Shown: positions 1 through 11,759, counted from the stretch's first letter. The stretch: DNA of 64,000 bases from Opisthorchis felineus (GCA_004794785.1 SJOL01005688.1:230686-294685), one strand, 5' to 3'. Program-made: numbers and translations. Notes: generated by a model not told the origin, from the sequence alone.

Positions 1-34
1 CCCCTCAATAGAATAGCGTGAGGCCGTTGTACTT

Positions 35-156
35 TCGCATTCGCATTCGCACTCGTACTCGCACCCGCACTCGCACTCGCACTCGCACTCGCACTTGCAC
101 TCGCACTTGCACTCGCACTTGCACTCGCACTTGCACTCGCACTTGCACTCACTTGT
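35..156. repeat. Hexanucleotide tandem array (CACTCG/CACTTG)n
   Basis: About twenty copies of a six-base unit, CACTCG or its variant CACTTG. The left third is irregular (TTCGCA, CTCGTA, CACCCG). From about position 100 the two variants alternate, giving a 12-base higher-order unit. All frames lacking a stop across it are repeat artefacts (for example an Arg-Thr/Cys-Thr dipeptide run), so no protein is called. Confidence 0.9.
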
Positions 157-264
157 TCGGAATGCAGCTGTTGCGTTCCTTGTCGGTGAGTATTTTTCCG
201 GCACTAGGCACTGTAGCGGGGACAGCAGTCAGATATAACAAAGAGGAAAGGCGTTTGCTTGTTC

Positions 265-345
265 AAACGCGATAATTCAGGTGTGTCCAGCTTGCGCTGA
301 TAACATGCTCGTCTCTCAGATGTCAGGGGTCCAAAGCACAGCACT
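265..345 (+). mobile_element. tRNA-like SINE, family B, truncated fragment
   Basis: The run from AATTCAGGTGTGTCCAGC through the GCTCGTCTCTCAGATGTC region matches the head of the family B SINE seen more fully at 11.76-11.91 kb. The box A region is shortened and the box B and tail parts are lost. It ends with a short pyrimidine stretch and CAG that could serve as a 3' splice site, but use of it is not shown. Confidence 0.55.
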
Positions 346-422
346 ACGACTGCAGTGAGAAACACCAGTTAGAGCGGAACTCGAGTCCACTGCTTCCTTA
401 CCTCAGGGTTAATTACCACCAG
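321..422 (+). CDS. Speculative plus-strand exon next to SINE fragment
   Basis: A frame stays open from the AG at 319-320 to a CAG|GTGAGT donor, giving a peptide ending LLPYLRVNYHQ. The exon would end in phase 0, which fits a second candidate at about 756-873 (after a CCTTCCAG acceptor, before TG|GTGAGT) that begins KLPDPGNLPKIEKDQ. I recognise no family. The next exon cannot simply follow, because the phase-2 end would need a partner I did not find. The Ig-domain gene on the other strand seems to run through here, so one of the two readings is probably wrong. The acceptor also lies in SINE-derived sequence. Confidence 0.2.
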
Positions 423-1778
423 GTGAGTAGGAACACTGTGTAAGCAAAAGTTATATGAATCCCACGAATACTTACAAATGATAAAAATTTTCTAGCAGGA
501 AATTCCTGACAGGTGGGCAGACTGATCGACACGACTGAGACAAGTACTGGTGGATACTCTTTTTGTCTATGAGCTATCATGCGATTTGTACGGTGTATCG
601 TCTTCTGCCTGCTGTGAGAGTATGCATTTGAATCCAGCTAAAAAAGCTGGTTGTTACAGAGAGGGCTAATTCAGTTTAGTCCACTGAACTCATTCTTTTG
701 AGGCATCAGGTGACTGAGCTGTGGGTTAGCTCAAAGATACCTCACCCTGCTGTTTCTGAAAAATGCCTTCCAGAAGCTGCCAGACCCCGGAAATCTCCCC
801 AAAATCGAGAAAGATCAGATTATGTATATGGTAATCCTTTCGACGGCAACTTTACAAATTTTATGGTGAGTTGTTATCGTGGCACGAAGTGCGCTTGACG
901 AAAATACGATGTACACTTTTCTCCCAAATAAACAATGACCTTCAGGATCGCAAGCTAGAGGTCGGTCTGGTCTCAAGAAACCATATGCAGCTTTCTTTTC
1001 CGCACTCATTTTCTCTCACATTCGAATAATCCCTTTAAGAAGCCACCGCTCACCTTAGCGACTTTGCCTTACTCTTCCTTACAAGGGATAGAAATTGCAT
1101 TGAACGGTAGCCGAGCAATGTTTGAGCGACTCATTGATTACGCAGGCAGTGCACTTGCCAGTAACTAAAGACTGTCCTACCAACCAAGTGATGTTTTGTG
1201 ATTCAGGCTCGTGCTTTTAAATGCGCGCAACGAAAGCATTGGGTCGAAAATGCTCCTTTCCATGACTAGAGTAAGGTACAACGCCAATCCAACCTACCGG
1301 TGATCCGCATGCACGGGTTACAGACGCCGGGCAGGGATGCAATTCGCATGACGGGGGCGGTCTCAAAGTTGCATCCAGTCCATAAATGTAGACTGCTAGT
1401 GAAAGGAGGGAAGCCCTTTGCTGCGCAGGCATTAATTAGCAAACCGGAACTAAGCAGTTACAAGTCACTAGACGGGAAAGTAAAAATCTCATATGCACAT
1501 AGTCTTTACAAACTGAATATTCTCACGTGTCCTTTTGAACTTTCCTAGATATCCATTGACTATTATATAATAGTAAACGAACGCTACAAGGCATTTCCAC
1601 AATTCCCGTAATAAACTTTACCTTTCATCAGATGCGGGGGCGGAGCTTGGATATCAAACCATAGACTACTCTCATGCTTCATCAGTAGTATTCACCGTTA
1701 CACCAGTGGTCGGACGAATGTCTCCCTTTTTGTCACACGCATTAAAAGCAATGGCACGGGAACATGTGTGCTGCTTAC

Positions 1779-1860
1779 CTGAAGCAATAACGATGATCCG
1801 GTAGTATACCCAGCCATGTGATGTCCTGACACTTGAGCATACCTCCGAAGGTGCATGTTA
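1779..1860 (-). CDS. Ig gene exon: B-C strands
   Basis: Eighty-two bases between a pyrimidine-rich acceptor (CACCTGCTTGCTTCAG) and a CAG|GTAAGC donor. Joined to the previous exon it gives SVTCTFGG, with the B-strand cysteine, then DITWLGI, with the C-strand tryptophan, 14 residues after that cysteine. It ends in phase 2; I could not identify the next exon in the remaining 1.7 kb. Confidence 0.45.
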
Positions 1861-4800
1861 CTGAAGCAAGCAGGTGGAACCACTCCTCAAGATTTACACC
1901 AAATGACTTCAGCACACCGATTCAGTCAACCACCCTACAGAACCACTTTTTTGATCTCACTTGTTAGACTGACCAGATCTTCAATATCCATGCTATGTTG
2001 GCTGTCTGTATAGACAGCAGCTTGCCCAGACAGACTGGGGCTTGCCCAGTTGATTCAGTCGTGAAAGCAAATGTGTACGGATCAGCCAATCAGTCCCCAG
2101 GCATTGCCAAGCATATGTATTGCGCTGCTGCGTCTCTGGCGGAACGGCATCAAACGGAACCTCTTAATTATGTGCAATCAAACGATGTGAGTCTTTTGTA
2201 TTGTGATGAAAAACGCTCCACATTGGATGGCTCCTTTTGGGGCATCTCTTATTATCTTCTTGGAGGTTTATTGTCTGTTGAACCTGTTCTAAAATCACAT
2301 TTTCCAGGGAGATTATTGCATGTTGCGTTGTTGCTAGTTTGGTAGGCTAGTGTATTGGAAATGGCCATTTGGTGGGTTTGACGTCACCATAGGCCTTCAT
2401 GCTGCACAACGTTAGATTCCTTGCGGATCCTTTATAATTCACCAAGGATTTAAAAGTGTTCACCGGTTCAACTAGCACTGATCAGAAAATTCGCCTTGGT
2501 GCCAGCCACTCAAAGAGACGAGTCATAGAAGTGACAACTGATTGAGATTTCTACTTGTCCAGCTAATGAGGGACTCCTCATTAAAGCAAAAAAACGGGGC
2601 ACCATCAAATTGAACTACCTTTATATTAGGCGGCTCACTCAGCCGATGCCATACCAATACACAGTCTAAAATCTCTGGACAGCTCCCCGGCATTATTTTG
2701 TTGAGTGGCCGAACGAAATCAGGCGTTCCACTCAGTCATTTCACCTTCGGAATAATTACCAACGCAGTTTTGATAACATGGACTTTAACATCCCCGTCAG
2801 ATCAAAATCAAGAATTTAAGCTGATCAGTTTAGCATTTCAACACTACCTGTTACAAAATAAGCCTTTTGAAGGTTTCAACTCAGAGTGAATTCTCATGGA
2901 CCTATTACCCTCCTGAAGGGTTGTGAACCATTTTTCACTAGTTTTACTTCGACAAATCAACTTACCTGAAAATTCATTCTCTCTCACCACCATTTTTCGC
3001 GCAACTAACAATAACCTTGGGAGCTGCAAACAATGAATTCAGTTTTTTATACTGAGTTGGCTTCAGTGGCTCTTACTAACCGTTAAGGGGTTCTGTTTGC
3101 ATCTCCTGGCCTAGTTCACTTGACCCCAACTTACATTTACATCAGCGCAGCATTATGTGAAAGGTCAGAAATTAGCGAGAACAGCCAATGCTTAGTTCGG
3201 TTAGCTGACTCGTGTAAGGCAAATTCGTACGGTATCTCGCGTAAATAGCTCTACGCATGGTCGCTTGTTTGTCCACAGTCACTCTATCAATAAAAAATGG
3301 CCACGTGTCTGTCTCATGGAGGTCATCTTGTCTGCTAGTCTCATTATTGATACAGAAATTCTAGACGAAATACAATATCACAGTAGACGGCCTAGCATCT
3401 CATTGGGTTTGAAACTGCTTGTGGATTCCTCCAGATTTCTCAAACGGGATGTGGCAGTTTTTATCCAAACCGCTTCACTCGTGTGAAATCGATGTGTAAT
3501 CATCGTGTTTGCATGGTTTACTGGCTTATGTGACTTGCTAGAAAATTCAGACGTCCCTAGACCTACTGTCTTCACTCACCTGTTTGATATTTAGGTGAAC
3601 TTGTGAAATCCGGATGCCTGAAATCAGTGAGAGCTTTTTCGTACACACCGGATGATTCGTTTGTCTTCTGGATGATGGTTTCAGCTTACTACGAGATGAT
3701 GGGATAACGCTCACGCACCTTCGTGTTGTAGGAAAAAAGTCTCAGTGTGATAAAGCCGATAATAACGGCAAATTTTGAGTCTAATGGAACTTTCTGCAAT
3801 ACATGCGTTCTTTCGATTCCACCTCTGGCCAAGCGAGTCCTGGCATCTGATTTGAAGATGAGTTAAAAGTTTCCTCCACACTTTACTTACTAGTGCTCCC
3901 TGAAGCCTCCCCTGTATGGGTTCGTGATTTGTGTGTGTGTTGTTTTCAACCAATTGCAGGATGAAAAACCTACTGTTTTTATAGTTAAAGTGGGACTGGG
4001 ATACTACTGAACTCAAAAACACCACCAGCATCGTGACGGTGAGGCACAGCCGATGACGCATACCCAGGGCTGAATGGATTGTTTTTTATGTGTAAAAACG
4101 CAAGAAAGATCGATTTTTCTCCTTCTAATTAAGTTTTTGACGGGCTTTGAAGACGTGAGTGTTACTCACCGCTGAACGCCAGCTGCCTTCATGCGGGCGC
4201 AGTACTTCTACAATCGACTAATAGATATACGGATCCATTCCTCGTTTTTATCCAAATACAATAAAAGAAATGCTGTTAGAAGGTTCAACACTTCCTAACA
4301 AGCGTTGTTCAAAGCCAAATCGCCACTAATTCGGATAATGCCCACAAAGCACCAAAACAAAGAAACTCGTACCGTGATGCGAGAACAGCGTTATTCCTCA
4401 AATCAAGTCATGAAACTCCCATCGGACCTTTCTTATGAACCTGGTAAAGTCCGCGTTGCAGGATACAAGTTCTTTGAATATCTGATTTTTAGCAATTCGT
4501 CTTAAGGATCACGTGGCCAACACAGATATTATGATCTTACTCGACTTACTCAATCCCCGTCCCCGCACCGAAATGCCATCTACAAACCTGGACCTGTGGT
4601 GTTCACTAACCGAAATGCCCAAGGTTGCTAGACACCAGCGGACACTTCCCACCTACCTAAGTGCAGGTTCCTTCATGATCCAAAGATCGGATCACTCCCA
4701 AGTCAGAGGTAGTTTAGGTAAAGTGGGTAATTTATGTGAAGTAGAAAGGACATAGCACGCCACGTAAAGTTGGGGAGAAACCAGCTAAAAGTCTGTTGTC

Positions 4801-5509
4801 TCACATGCAAAGCGTGTCTTTTTAATAGTGTTTTTTCTCAATATATCAGAGGTACATTTAGTCAACCAAGTAGTGCTGGAATCCCTCTGAAGCCCTGGTA
4901 TTCAATTGCTATTGATCGATGCTGAAGTCTGCCTCATATTCAGTTCAGTTACTTACTTGTCATCTATTGGGGGCAGGTATGGGGAGGCTGACTGTATAGG
5001 CATGTTATCTGAATCGTTGTAACGAGTGATCTTATCATCCACTGGGCTTCCTACTATTCAATGAATCCTCATCTTGACCAACGATTAGGTAACGGTTGCC
5101 AGGTCATTTTTCATTCTTACTGTTACACGTCTGCTGCAAGATCGCAGATACTGTATTTTCTACTTGGAACTAGTGCTAGCCGCTGTCATCTACTGGCATA
5201 AGGTTGCTGCACCCTAGTTAATACCAGCATTGGAATTAAAACTTATCAGCCGGCTGAAGTAAAGTCGTTCTGTAGATGAACTGCCGCCATCACTTTTTAG
5301 ACCTCACAGCTCTCTGCACCTCTTTGTCACAGCTATCGTTTTTAAGATGATATGAAAACTAGACTTTAGGCTCTCGTGTTTAAGGGAACTGCTGAACTAC
5401 AACTTAAAATACTGTAAAACACGACCAAAAGGACATCTAACCGATCATTTTACAGTTATAGAGGCCGAATTCAATACGCTTTTTCCTGAGAGTGGTCTGT
5501 GTCATGACA
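1779..5509 (-). CDS. Immunoglobulin-domain protein, partial multi-exon gene
   Basis: Four minus-strand exons (5442-5509, 3580-3617, 2966-3023, 1779-1860) join with compatible phases (2 in/1 out, 1/0, 0/1, 1/2). The first ends with EFGLYNC, the E-x-G-x-Y-x-C F-strand signature of Ig folds. The next gives a G-strand-like ISQVHLNIK. The third and fourth start a new domain, with PRLLLVARKMVVREN followed by SVTCTFGG and DITWL, which are the A', B (with its Cys) and C (with its Trp) strands of an I-set Ig. Such tandem domains occur in cell-adhesion, matrix and muscle proteins; which of these is not decidable here. The start and the second half of the last domain are missing, so the gene likely extends past base 1. 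No signal peptide is securely linked: an ATG frame at 4061 (MRHRLCLTVTM) looks like one but does not fit the phase chain. Confidence 0.5.
2966..3023 (-). CDS. Ig gene exon: A'-B strands
   Basis: Fifty-eight bases between an excellent acceptor (ATTCATTGTTTGCAG) and a consensus donor (CAG|GTAAGT). Only one frame is open. It reads LPRLLLVARKMVVREN and on, matching the start of I-set Ig domains, where a Pro-led strand precedes a V-x-E-x-x pattern and the B strand. The exon ends in phase 1 and joins to 1779-1860 inside the B strand. Confidence 0.5.
3580..3617 (-). CDS. Ig gene exon: G strand and linker
   Basis: A 38-base exon between a strong CTGATTTCAG acceptor and a CAG|GTGAGT donor. In the frame required by its neighbours it reads IRISQVHLNIKQ, typical of the last beta strand of one Ig domain running into the next. 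A second frame is also open, so the call depends on the phase chain. Confidence 0.4.
4957..5050 (-). CDS. Speculative exon between Ig exons
   Basis: A 94-base frame (30 codons, phase 1 in, phase 2 out) between an AATAGTAG acceptor and an AA|GTAAGT donor reads SPVDDKITRYNDSDN, then a proline-rich end. It could follow the exon at 5442-5509 by phase, but its exit phase does not fit the exon at 3580-3617. It may be an alternative exon, part of another transcript, or chance. Confidence 0.2.
5442..5509 (-). CDS. Ig gene exon: E-F strands
   Basis: Sixty-eight bases bounded by a GTCAG acceptor and a G|GTTAGA donor; 22 full codons plus split codons. The peptide TLRKKRIEFGLYNCKMI carries Glu-x-Gly-x-Tyr-x-Cys at the place where the Ig F strand puts its disulfide cysteine. 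An in-frame TGA lies just upstream of the acceptor, so the exon cannot extend further. The GTTAGA donor is weaker than consensus. Confidence 0.45.
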
Positions 5510-8500
5510 CTGACGGGTCACATTAACTCAGAGTCATGGAGTTGTTTTAGACCGATCATAGTTGCGGACCGTTAGATACAGCAATCTTCCCATGAATGAT
5601 ATTTTTGGGAATAAGCCACTCTCCATGGAGAATCCATTACGAGTATTTCTCGTTAGTCAGGACCCGGAAAACAACCTCTCTAAGAAGAGCTGACCCAGAG
5701 AACAGACCAAACGCCGCCTGTTCCCTAGTGATTCTTCTTCAGGGGAAGACTACCGGGTAGCTCCAGATGAGAACGGATGGAGTCGGACACCGAGTACATA
5801 TAGACAAGCAAACACCAGTAATTATACATCAGATTTGTGTTTTTTTTTGCTCAGGAAACGTCAAGTAAACTGGTAACGGGTACAAAATTAACACGAATTC
5901 CTGTTTACGCACCGGGTAAGCTGGGCGGATAAATTCTCTTAGAAGGAATTGAATCGAAAGGGTGTTTTTTCATCAGAGCTGACAACTGGTCTCCAAGGCC
6001 AACAACGGAGTTCACACCTAAGCATTGATATTGGAAATAGATTTCTTTGGTTTTCATCCTCTGGAAAAACTAAATTTTATCCTATTAAAGGTCTCCAAGT
6101 ACGTGTTGACAATTTAGGCATGTCTCCACCTGACTGGGCAGAACAGCCACTTCGGCTTGTTGTTTCAGGCCACCTCAAGCACAGCTGCTTGTCGACCCTC
6201 GACGTACTTAGCAATGGAATCAGCTGACTTGAGTTTAGGGGTAAGTAACAACTGCGCTTATACTGAATCCGATAATTAGCAAGCATCGGGACAAAATTGC
6301 ATCAACCATTCCTCTCTGTTCAGTTTGGAAAAACTGGACGTAATACCCACCCAATTTAAATCGGATTCAGACCCATTTATTGCAAGAGAAACTAAGCATA
6401 TGCGGCTACCAGCTTAGATAGTGAGGCAAAACCTTCAGTAGTATATCGTTTGGTAGGAGTAGATAACATCTCTGGCTCGGCTGTATTTCATGTGGACATT
6501 TTATCTTCGTCATAGCTTTCACAAAGGGGTATTAGTTAAACCGAACATGAATGGACTAGTTTGAGAACTATTGTACACGTCCAAAAGGAAGAACCGAATG
6601 CCGACCCAGCACGCTGGTAAAAACGACTACTCCAGGGGACAGTTGAGCTGTCCGCCGGCCAAAACTAACTCACCGTCGATCAGATGTCAAAAAAGAAGAT
6701 AAATGCAATAATGAATGTACTGATGTAATGAATAATATCAGACTAACTTGAAAGCTCGTAAAAATGTTAAACTAGAGCTGTCCTGGTTCCCGCGACTGTG
6801 AACGGCTTCTCCAGGTGCAGATAAAATCAGGCTAACCGCGCAAGGACAGACCTGTGGACAAGAAAGCTGCGAACAGGTGTTTGCAGAATCAACTGGTCAT
6901 CCGTATACTTGTTTCGCGGCTGTCATATCCTGCCCCATCAAGCTTCGCATAGAGCTCAAATGGTGTAAGTGGTTGAAGTGAAATTTGGATTAAGGACTTA
7001 GAAAAATATAGCTGATGAGACTTCCTCAGGAATACAATGCATAGACTTAGGTGGAAAAGGACACGAATTATTGTCCCGAGGAGCACATCTGCCAGAGTAC
7101 TTAAGGGGTTCACATGACCAATGAACCAAGTGAGGACTGTCTCATGACGCCGCACTTGTTTTGGACTACTTAGAATGGTAACAGTAGCAATAGTTTTCCG
7201 CAATCAGCAGCTGTGTAGGTGACTAGCAGCAGTCTCGGGCACCCGAATTTTTCGGAAGCCTGTTCAATCAGGCTTATTGCTCTTGTCATGGGGCAGTATG
7301 CCTTCGAAATAATTCTCTGCTTCTCGAAGACATTGACTGAATTCAGTAACCCTCGGTAAAGTGGACTTATTGCTGGGGATCCTGTGTCTTTGACTGTGAA
7401 CACGCGTATGATGGATGACAGTCTTAAGCAAGACTATATTGGCAGGCTTCTATGAAGTATTTTGGAAATTGTGTTTATATGTTGTATATGATTCATCTAT
7501 AGGTAATGTTTCGATCATTCTGTATTTCTCCCTTTTTTCACCAAATAGATGATGCTCATTAGTCAACACGACCCTCACCATATCGACCTTCTCATCCCTG
7601 AAGTGTTTCCCCATGCTGTGGTGTTGAAGTTTCCCCCGCACTGAGACCCGCCCCTGTCCCAACAAGCTGTCGGTTTCTTGATAGTCTAGGTGACCTTAAC
7701 TGTCTAACTGATGAACGTCGGCTAACATCCATTTCACAACAGAATCAAACCATCTGATTTAATTTCAGAATTCAAGTGTGAACATGCACAGATGTGAACA
7801 AGCAGACAAACTCAAATCAGACAGCATGCATTGATGCGCATTTCCCACTCATTTCCCACTCTCATTGAGCACCTCATCTACACGTGAGGCAGGATGGCGC
7901 ATATCCTAGTTCACATCTGCTCAGTAGGCCTGTCTCTCAGCCCCAGTAGCTGAGCTGTGATGCCTGTGGTAAAACACATGAACGGGCCTCCTAAATGTGG
8001 ATGAGAGGGGCTTGGTACCGTGCCACTATGAGGCAAATTGATCAAATGGTTACAACACAGTAAAATAGGATCATCCCTTACGGACGTGGCTGGTGAGCAG
8101 TCCTCAGGTCAAGTGATTTTGCCGCATTGATTTCGCAAGTGTTGCTAGTACTTCCGGGAAGTACAGTTTTGAAGATATTTCACACTTTAGAAGATGGTGA
8201 AAAGTATTCGGGGAAGCAAACATAAGGATGGTCGAGTAGCGATCAAAAATTGCTGATCGTTGGAAAAGACGAAAAGCATTGTGCACACTTCAAAAACTGA
8301 TATGGGTGTTTAGATAAAGACAGTTACTAGACGAAACAGGCTTTTCAAATTATTTATGGTAAGAGGAGCTGAAACGGCACGCATGAATCTCCCAAAGGTC
8401 ATGCCAGAGTGGGTAGTGGTGAGATTTAGTACCAGCGGAGACAAGTTGTCACTCCTCTTGTTTGGAAGTTGACTCAAAAAACAACACTGGCATCGAACAT

Positions 8501-8560
8501 GGGACCAACAGAAATGCCTTGATGACGTTGACACAATTCACTGAGTAGACAGGCCAACTT
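5510..8560. other. No recognised gene
   Basis: Mostly unassigned sequence of even composition. A frame on the plus strand at 6167-6238 (ATSSTAACRPSTYLAM) has a very good acceptor (TTGTTGTTTCAG) and a GTAAGT donor with only one open frame, but I found no partner exon. A minus-strand frame near 7450-7665 is similarly unsupported. No repeat family used elsewhere in the window was recognised here. Confidence 0.4.
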
Positions 8561-8564
8561 AACA

Positions 8565-8800
8565 GGACACACTACTCATAAGAAGGGTGAAACTGGCTGT
8601 GGGCTGTCAAAGAGTTTTCAGCAACCTTACGAGTAGTGTATTGCGTCTATACATGTATCGCGACATCTCGAATATTGTGCCAACTGAAACATGAGGCGGC
8701 CTGGTGCGGCACAATCATTTGCTTGAAAACATCATAAACAAGAGATTCAGCTGGGTTCCAGGTGAGTCTCCCGTCAAAACCAAATTGATATGCAAATGAG
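8565..8800 (-). repeat. Dispersed repeat D, near-complete copy
   Basis: Shares segments with copies at 10.1, 19.9, 25.6, 29.5, 52.4 and 53.0 kb: ACTACTCATAAG, a stretch beginning TCGAATATTGTGCCAACTG, GAGATTCAGCTGGGTTCC, and CAAATTGATATGCAAATGAG. No coding capacity or tRNA promoter was seen. The family may be a non-autonomous element; its ends and target duplications were not defined. Confidence 0.65.
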
Positions 8801-9632
8801 TTAGGAAATTGAGGAAACTGAAAGATTTCGCAACTTCTGAGCAACTACACAACGCTGTCTAATTTCAAGCTGGTTTGTCTCTTCTCAGTTCTAATGGAAG
8901 ATTGTGGCCCTGTGATACGTGTCAAGTTTCATTATCGGTGGTGACATCTGCTAGTCGAGATGAAAAATCACATGAGTAATGATGATTCAACTCTTGTGAA
9001 GTCATCGACACTGCTGGATGTAATGCTTTACTGAACGCAGAGCAGGGACTACGGTGTTGCTGTTGAGAATCACCAGTTACTTCGTCAAATGGAGTTTCAC
9101 GACAGTCCATACAGACAAGTCACTGTACAAAATGTTACTCATTACAGTGTATGCCACTGATGAAGTATGCAAGCAGTCTATGGTCTGACGTTCAGGCTCC
9201 GCCCCCGCGTCCAATGGAAGGTGGAAGTTACTACGGAAATTATGAAACCGCTTTGCAGTGTTCGATTACTATTGCTTAATATCCAATGAACACCAAGGAA
9301 CTTTCAAGAGGACACTTGAGAATGTTCACTTTTCAAAAACTGTGCAGATGAGATGCTTGATTTCGTGTCTAATTGCTTGTAAGCTCTTAGTTTGTGCTTG
9401 CTAATAGACAGCTTCGCAGCAAAAAAGCATTTCTCCTTTCGCTGTGTTGCTCTTTAGAATTACCAGTTACTTCGCCAAATGAGATCTTACGGCAGCCCAT
9501 GCAGGCAAGTAGCTGTACCCAGTTCTTTGACTTTGCGTTTTGACTTTCCATGAATCAACGTTTTTAGTATCACATTCATTCATTCGCCAACTAGTTCTAT
9601 CAGCTCCATCAAATAAGAAGTACTGGTCATAC

Positions 9633-9753
9633 CTTGGAGATAGTTCAAAGCCAGTAGGGGCACAATAACTCTGGATACCTTTACTCCTTGTGACAAAAGA
9701 TGACGGTCCTCGTCCACTGTGTAGGACATTTTAACCCACAGCACCAACTCTAA
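9633..9753 (-). CDS. Speculative minus-strand exon
   Basis: Forty codons plus one base lie between a TATTCACCAG acceptor and a CAAG|GTATGA donor, reading ELVLWVKMSYTVDEDRHLL and on to LALNYLQ. The LWVK could be an Ig C strand, which would place it upstream in the Ig gene, but its exit phase (1) does not match the entry phase (2) of the exon at 5442-5509. A plus-strand frame of about 120 codons begins next to it at about 9743 and ends at TAG 10106; both cannot easily be real. Confidence 0.25.
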
Positions 9754-9932
9754 CTGGTGAATATACTGTGAATAGGTTGACACTGACAAAAGGGAACGAC
9801 CCCCTGTTCTTGTCATATTACTTCAAAGCACTGAAGAATATGCTGAAAGGGGCCAGCCAGTATTTCTCCAAAATACCTGAAGTGATGGTATTTACCGTTA
9901 ATGACATTCAGAACGATGTCGCATGGCTTCAA

Positions 9933-9953
9933 GACCGACCGACCGACCGACCG
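9933..9953. repeat. (GACC)n microsatellite
   Basis: Five copies of GACC in a row inside a plus-strand open frame of unknown status. A slippage-prone tract of this kind weakens any coding call across it. Confidence 0.85.
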
Positions 9954-10102
9954 GCAGGGAGGGAATTTATGGAGCTTCTACTCACCCCAGATGAATACAA
10001 CTCTTTGGATGAACATAAACAGCTCGCTGGTGGGTACTCTGTTGCCCCGGATGTTGTCTGGCTATTAAGAGTCATGAAGGCAACCGTCACACAAAAGGTT
10101 AT

Positions 10103-10345
10103 CTAGTGAAATACTTTCATTTGCATACCAATTTGGTTTTCAAGGGGGACCCACCTGAGTCTCTCTCGTGTTCTTGTCCAGCTGAATTTGTGCATCAGGC
10201 CGCCTCGTGTTTCATTTGGTACAATACGCCAGTATGGCAGTGCATTGTATAGATGTAACACACTACTCATAAGGTTGATGAAATCTGTTCGAGAGCCCAC
10301 GACCGGTTTTGCCCTTCTTGGGGCTTATCAGGTAAGCGCAGTCCC
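10103..10345 (+). repeat. Dispersed repeat D, near-complete copy
   Basis: Opposite orientation to the copy at 8.57 kb. Reads from TTTCATTTGCATACCAATTT through GGCCGCCTCGTGTTTCA and ACTACTCATAAGGTTGATGA to GCCCTTCTTGGGGCTTATCA. The last part is followed by a chance GTAAGC. Confidence 0.65.
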
Positions 10346-11359
10346 CCAATCCTGCTATCAGATATGTCTCTCTTAAAACACTTTTTGGAACATTTTTCCG
10401 GGACTCGTTGTATAAAAGAATGAGGACTTTACTGAGATTATAAATGACGCTTCTGTTTGCATAAGCTAAGTCTTGTGCACAGTCGGTATGTCCCGAAGCA
10501 TTCTGCTGGCATAAAATCATATGTTTAGAGCAACTGCCCCCTAAGGACGTCCGGATGCTCTTCTCGCACTGTTGAAAAATAGCCAGTGAAGCTCCCTTGT
10601 TCTACTCCCACAAGTAATCTGCTTCAAATACCTCAACGGGAATAGTCCATGGGACCTGATTTCGTTCATCCAAGCGGCTTTCGTCTTGTTTGTCAACCTA
10701 CTTTTGAATGCTTCGTTCCCATGTGTGTACATTTCAAGCTTAGTGTTGTGGGGCAACTTTCTCTTGGAGCCAAACAGTGTTGGTTAGGTTCCCCTCTGCC
10801 AGCTATGGAAGTACTGAATGCAGGTTCCTGCACAATGAGATCAATGTAGACACTAACATAGGCCAAAAACTGAATAAGGATCCCGTGATTTTGCTGCCAG
10901 ACGTGCAACATAATCTGAAAGCCAGCACAAAAATCGTTTAAATTTTCAAGTGCTTCCAACTCATTTGTTGCAACCGCTGCGGCTTAGAAAACCTTCACAT
11001 TCAGTATTCCCAAACGATCTCGCAGTGCATACTGTTGGGTGTTAAGCTGACGTGAACTTTTTCGTATATATCCTTCAGATTTTTTTCTCTACTTCCTGAG
11101 AGACCTCATACGGAAATGGTCGACCGTATGATTTTGTTGTCTGTCTTGTCTATCCCACCAGTTCACCGATGTTTGGCCACAAATTTCTGAGCGTGCTGTT
11201 TCGGTACTTGCCATGCATCGTCAGTCACTGTGTTGAACAAACGTGCGGCCTTACTGGCACTGTAACCGCGTCAGCGGCTGCTTATGAATGACTATGCAGT
11301 GCCAAAAAAGATCGGCTCGGTGCTGTTCGTCCTCTGTTACCAGCCCGAGGGTGCGTCAG

Positions 11360-11535
11360 TTTAGATTTGCTGCTGCTGATGCTTCTTGTAGTTTGCGGGC
11401 TGCCAAGCTAAACTACTCTTGAGTTTTGCGCATCATCAGTGCGTATCTTTGACCATGTTTTCACTTCGGGCATGCGAGGTGAGCGTGTTACCGCTATTCC
11501 ACCAGCAAACACTGGACGCATCTCAACTTTCACAT
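11360..11535 (-). mobile_element. tRNA-like SINE, family B
   Basis: Reverse-strand copy recognisable from the GCGAGGTGAGCGTGTTACC / ATTCCACCAGCAAACACTGG part (complement of the box A region) and the CATCATCAGTGCGTATC part of the body. Partly decayed. Confidence 0.6.
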
Positions 11536-11745
11536 CTGAACAGGTGAACATATCCACAATTGAGTGATGTGGTTGGTTTGCCCGACACCTCGTACCATCA
11601 CCCAGTAACTTTTCTGCCGTGTAGGTCAGTTGACCCGCCTGTCAGGACTCCTCATTCAGGTAGTGCCATGGAGTCTAGAAACCTGCTGGACAGTTTTGGA
11701 TTGGTTGTAGGCGGTTGCAGAATATGTAGACTTCACGTTCACATC
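11530..11745 (+). repeat. Dispersed repeat F, copy 1
   Basis: Aligns by eye with 26415-26640: both have CACATCTGAACAG, a TGACCCGCCTGTCAGG-like middle and a CTGGACAGTTTTGGATTGG-like end followed by GTAGG(C/T)GGTT. Each copy abuts family B SINE sequence, so it may be a longer composite element. Confidence 0.6.
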
Positions 11746-11759
11746 ACTCTAGTTTGGAC

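Noticed and set aside
6167..6238. Plus-strand exon with excellent splice sites (ATSSTAACRPSTYLAM)
   Set aside because: No partner exon and no family; single well-spliced frames are expected by chance in this length of DNA.
9740..10106. Plus-strand open frame of about 120 codons (GYSVAPDVVWLLRV...)
   Set aside because: Length is within chance for 64 kb, it contains a (GACC)n tract, has no recognised domain, and runs directly into repeat D. Kept out as a gene, though an unrecognised last exon is possible.
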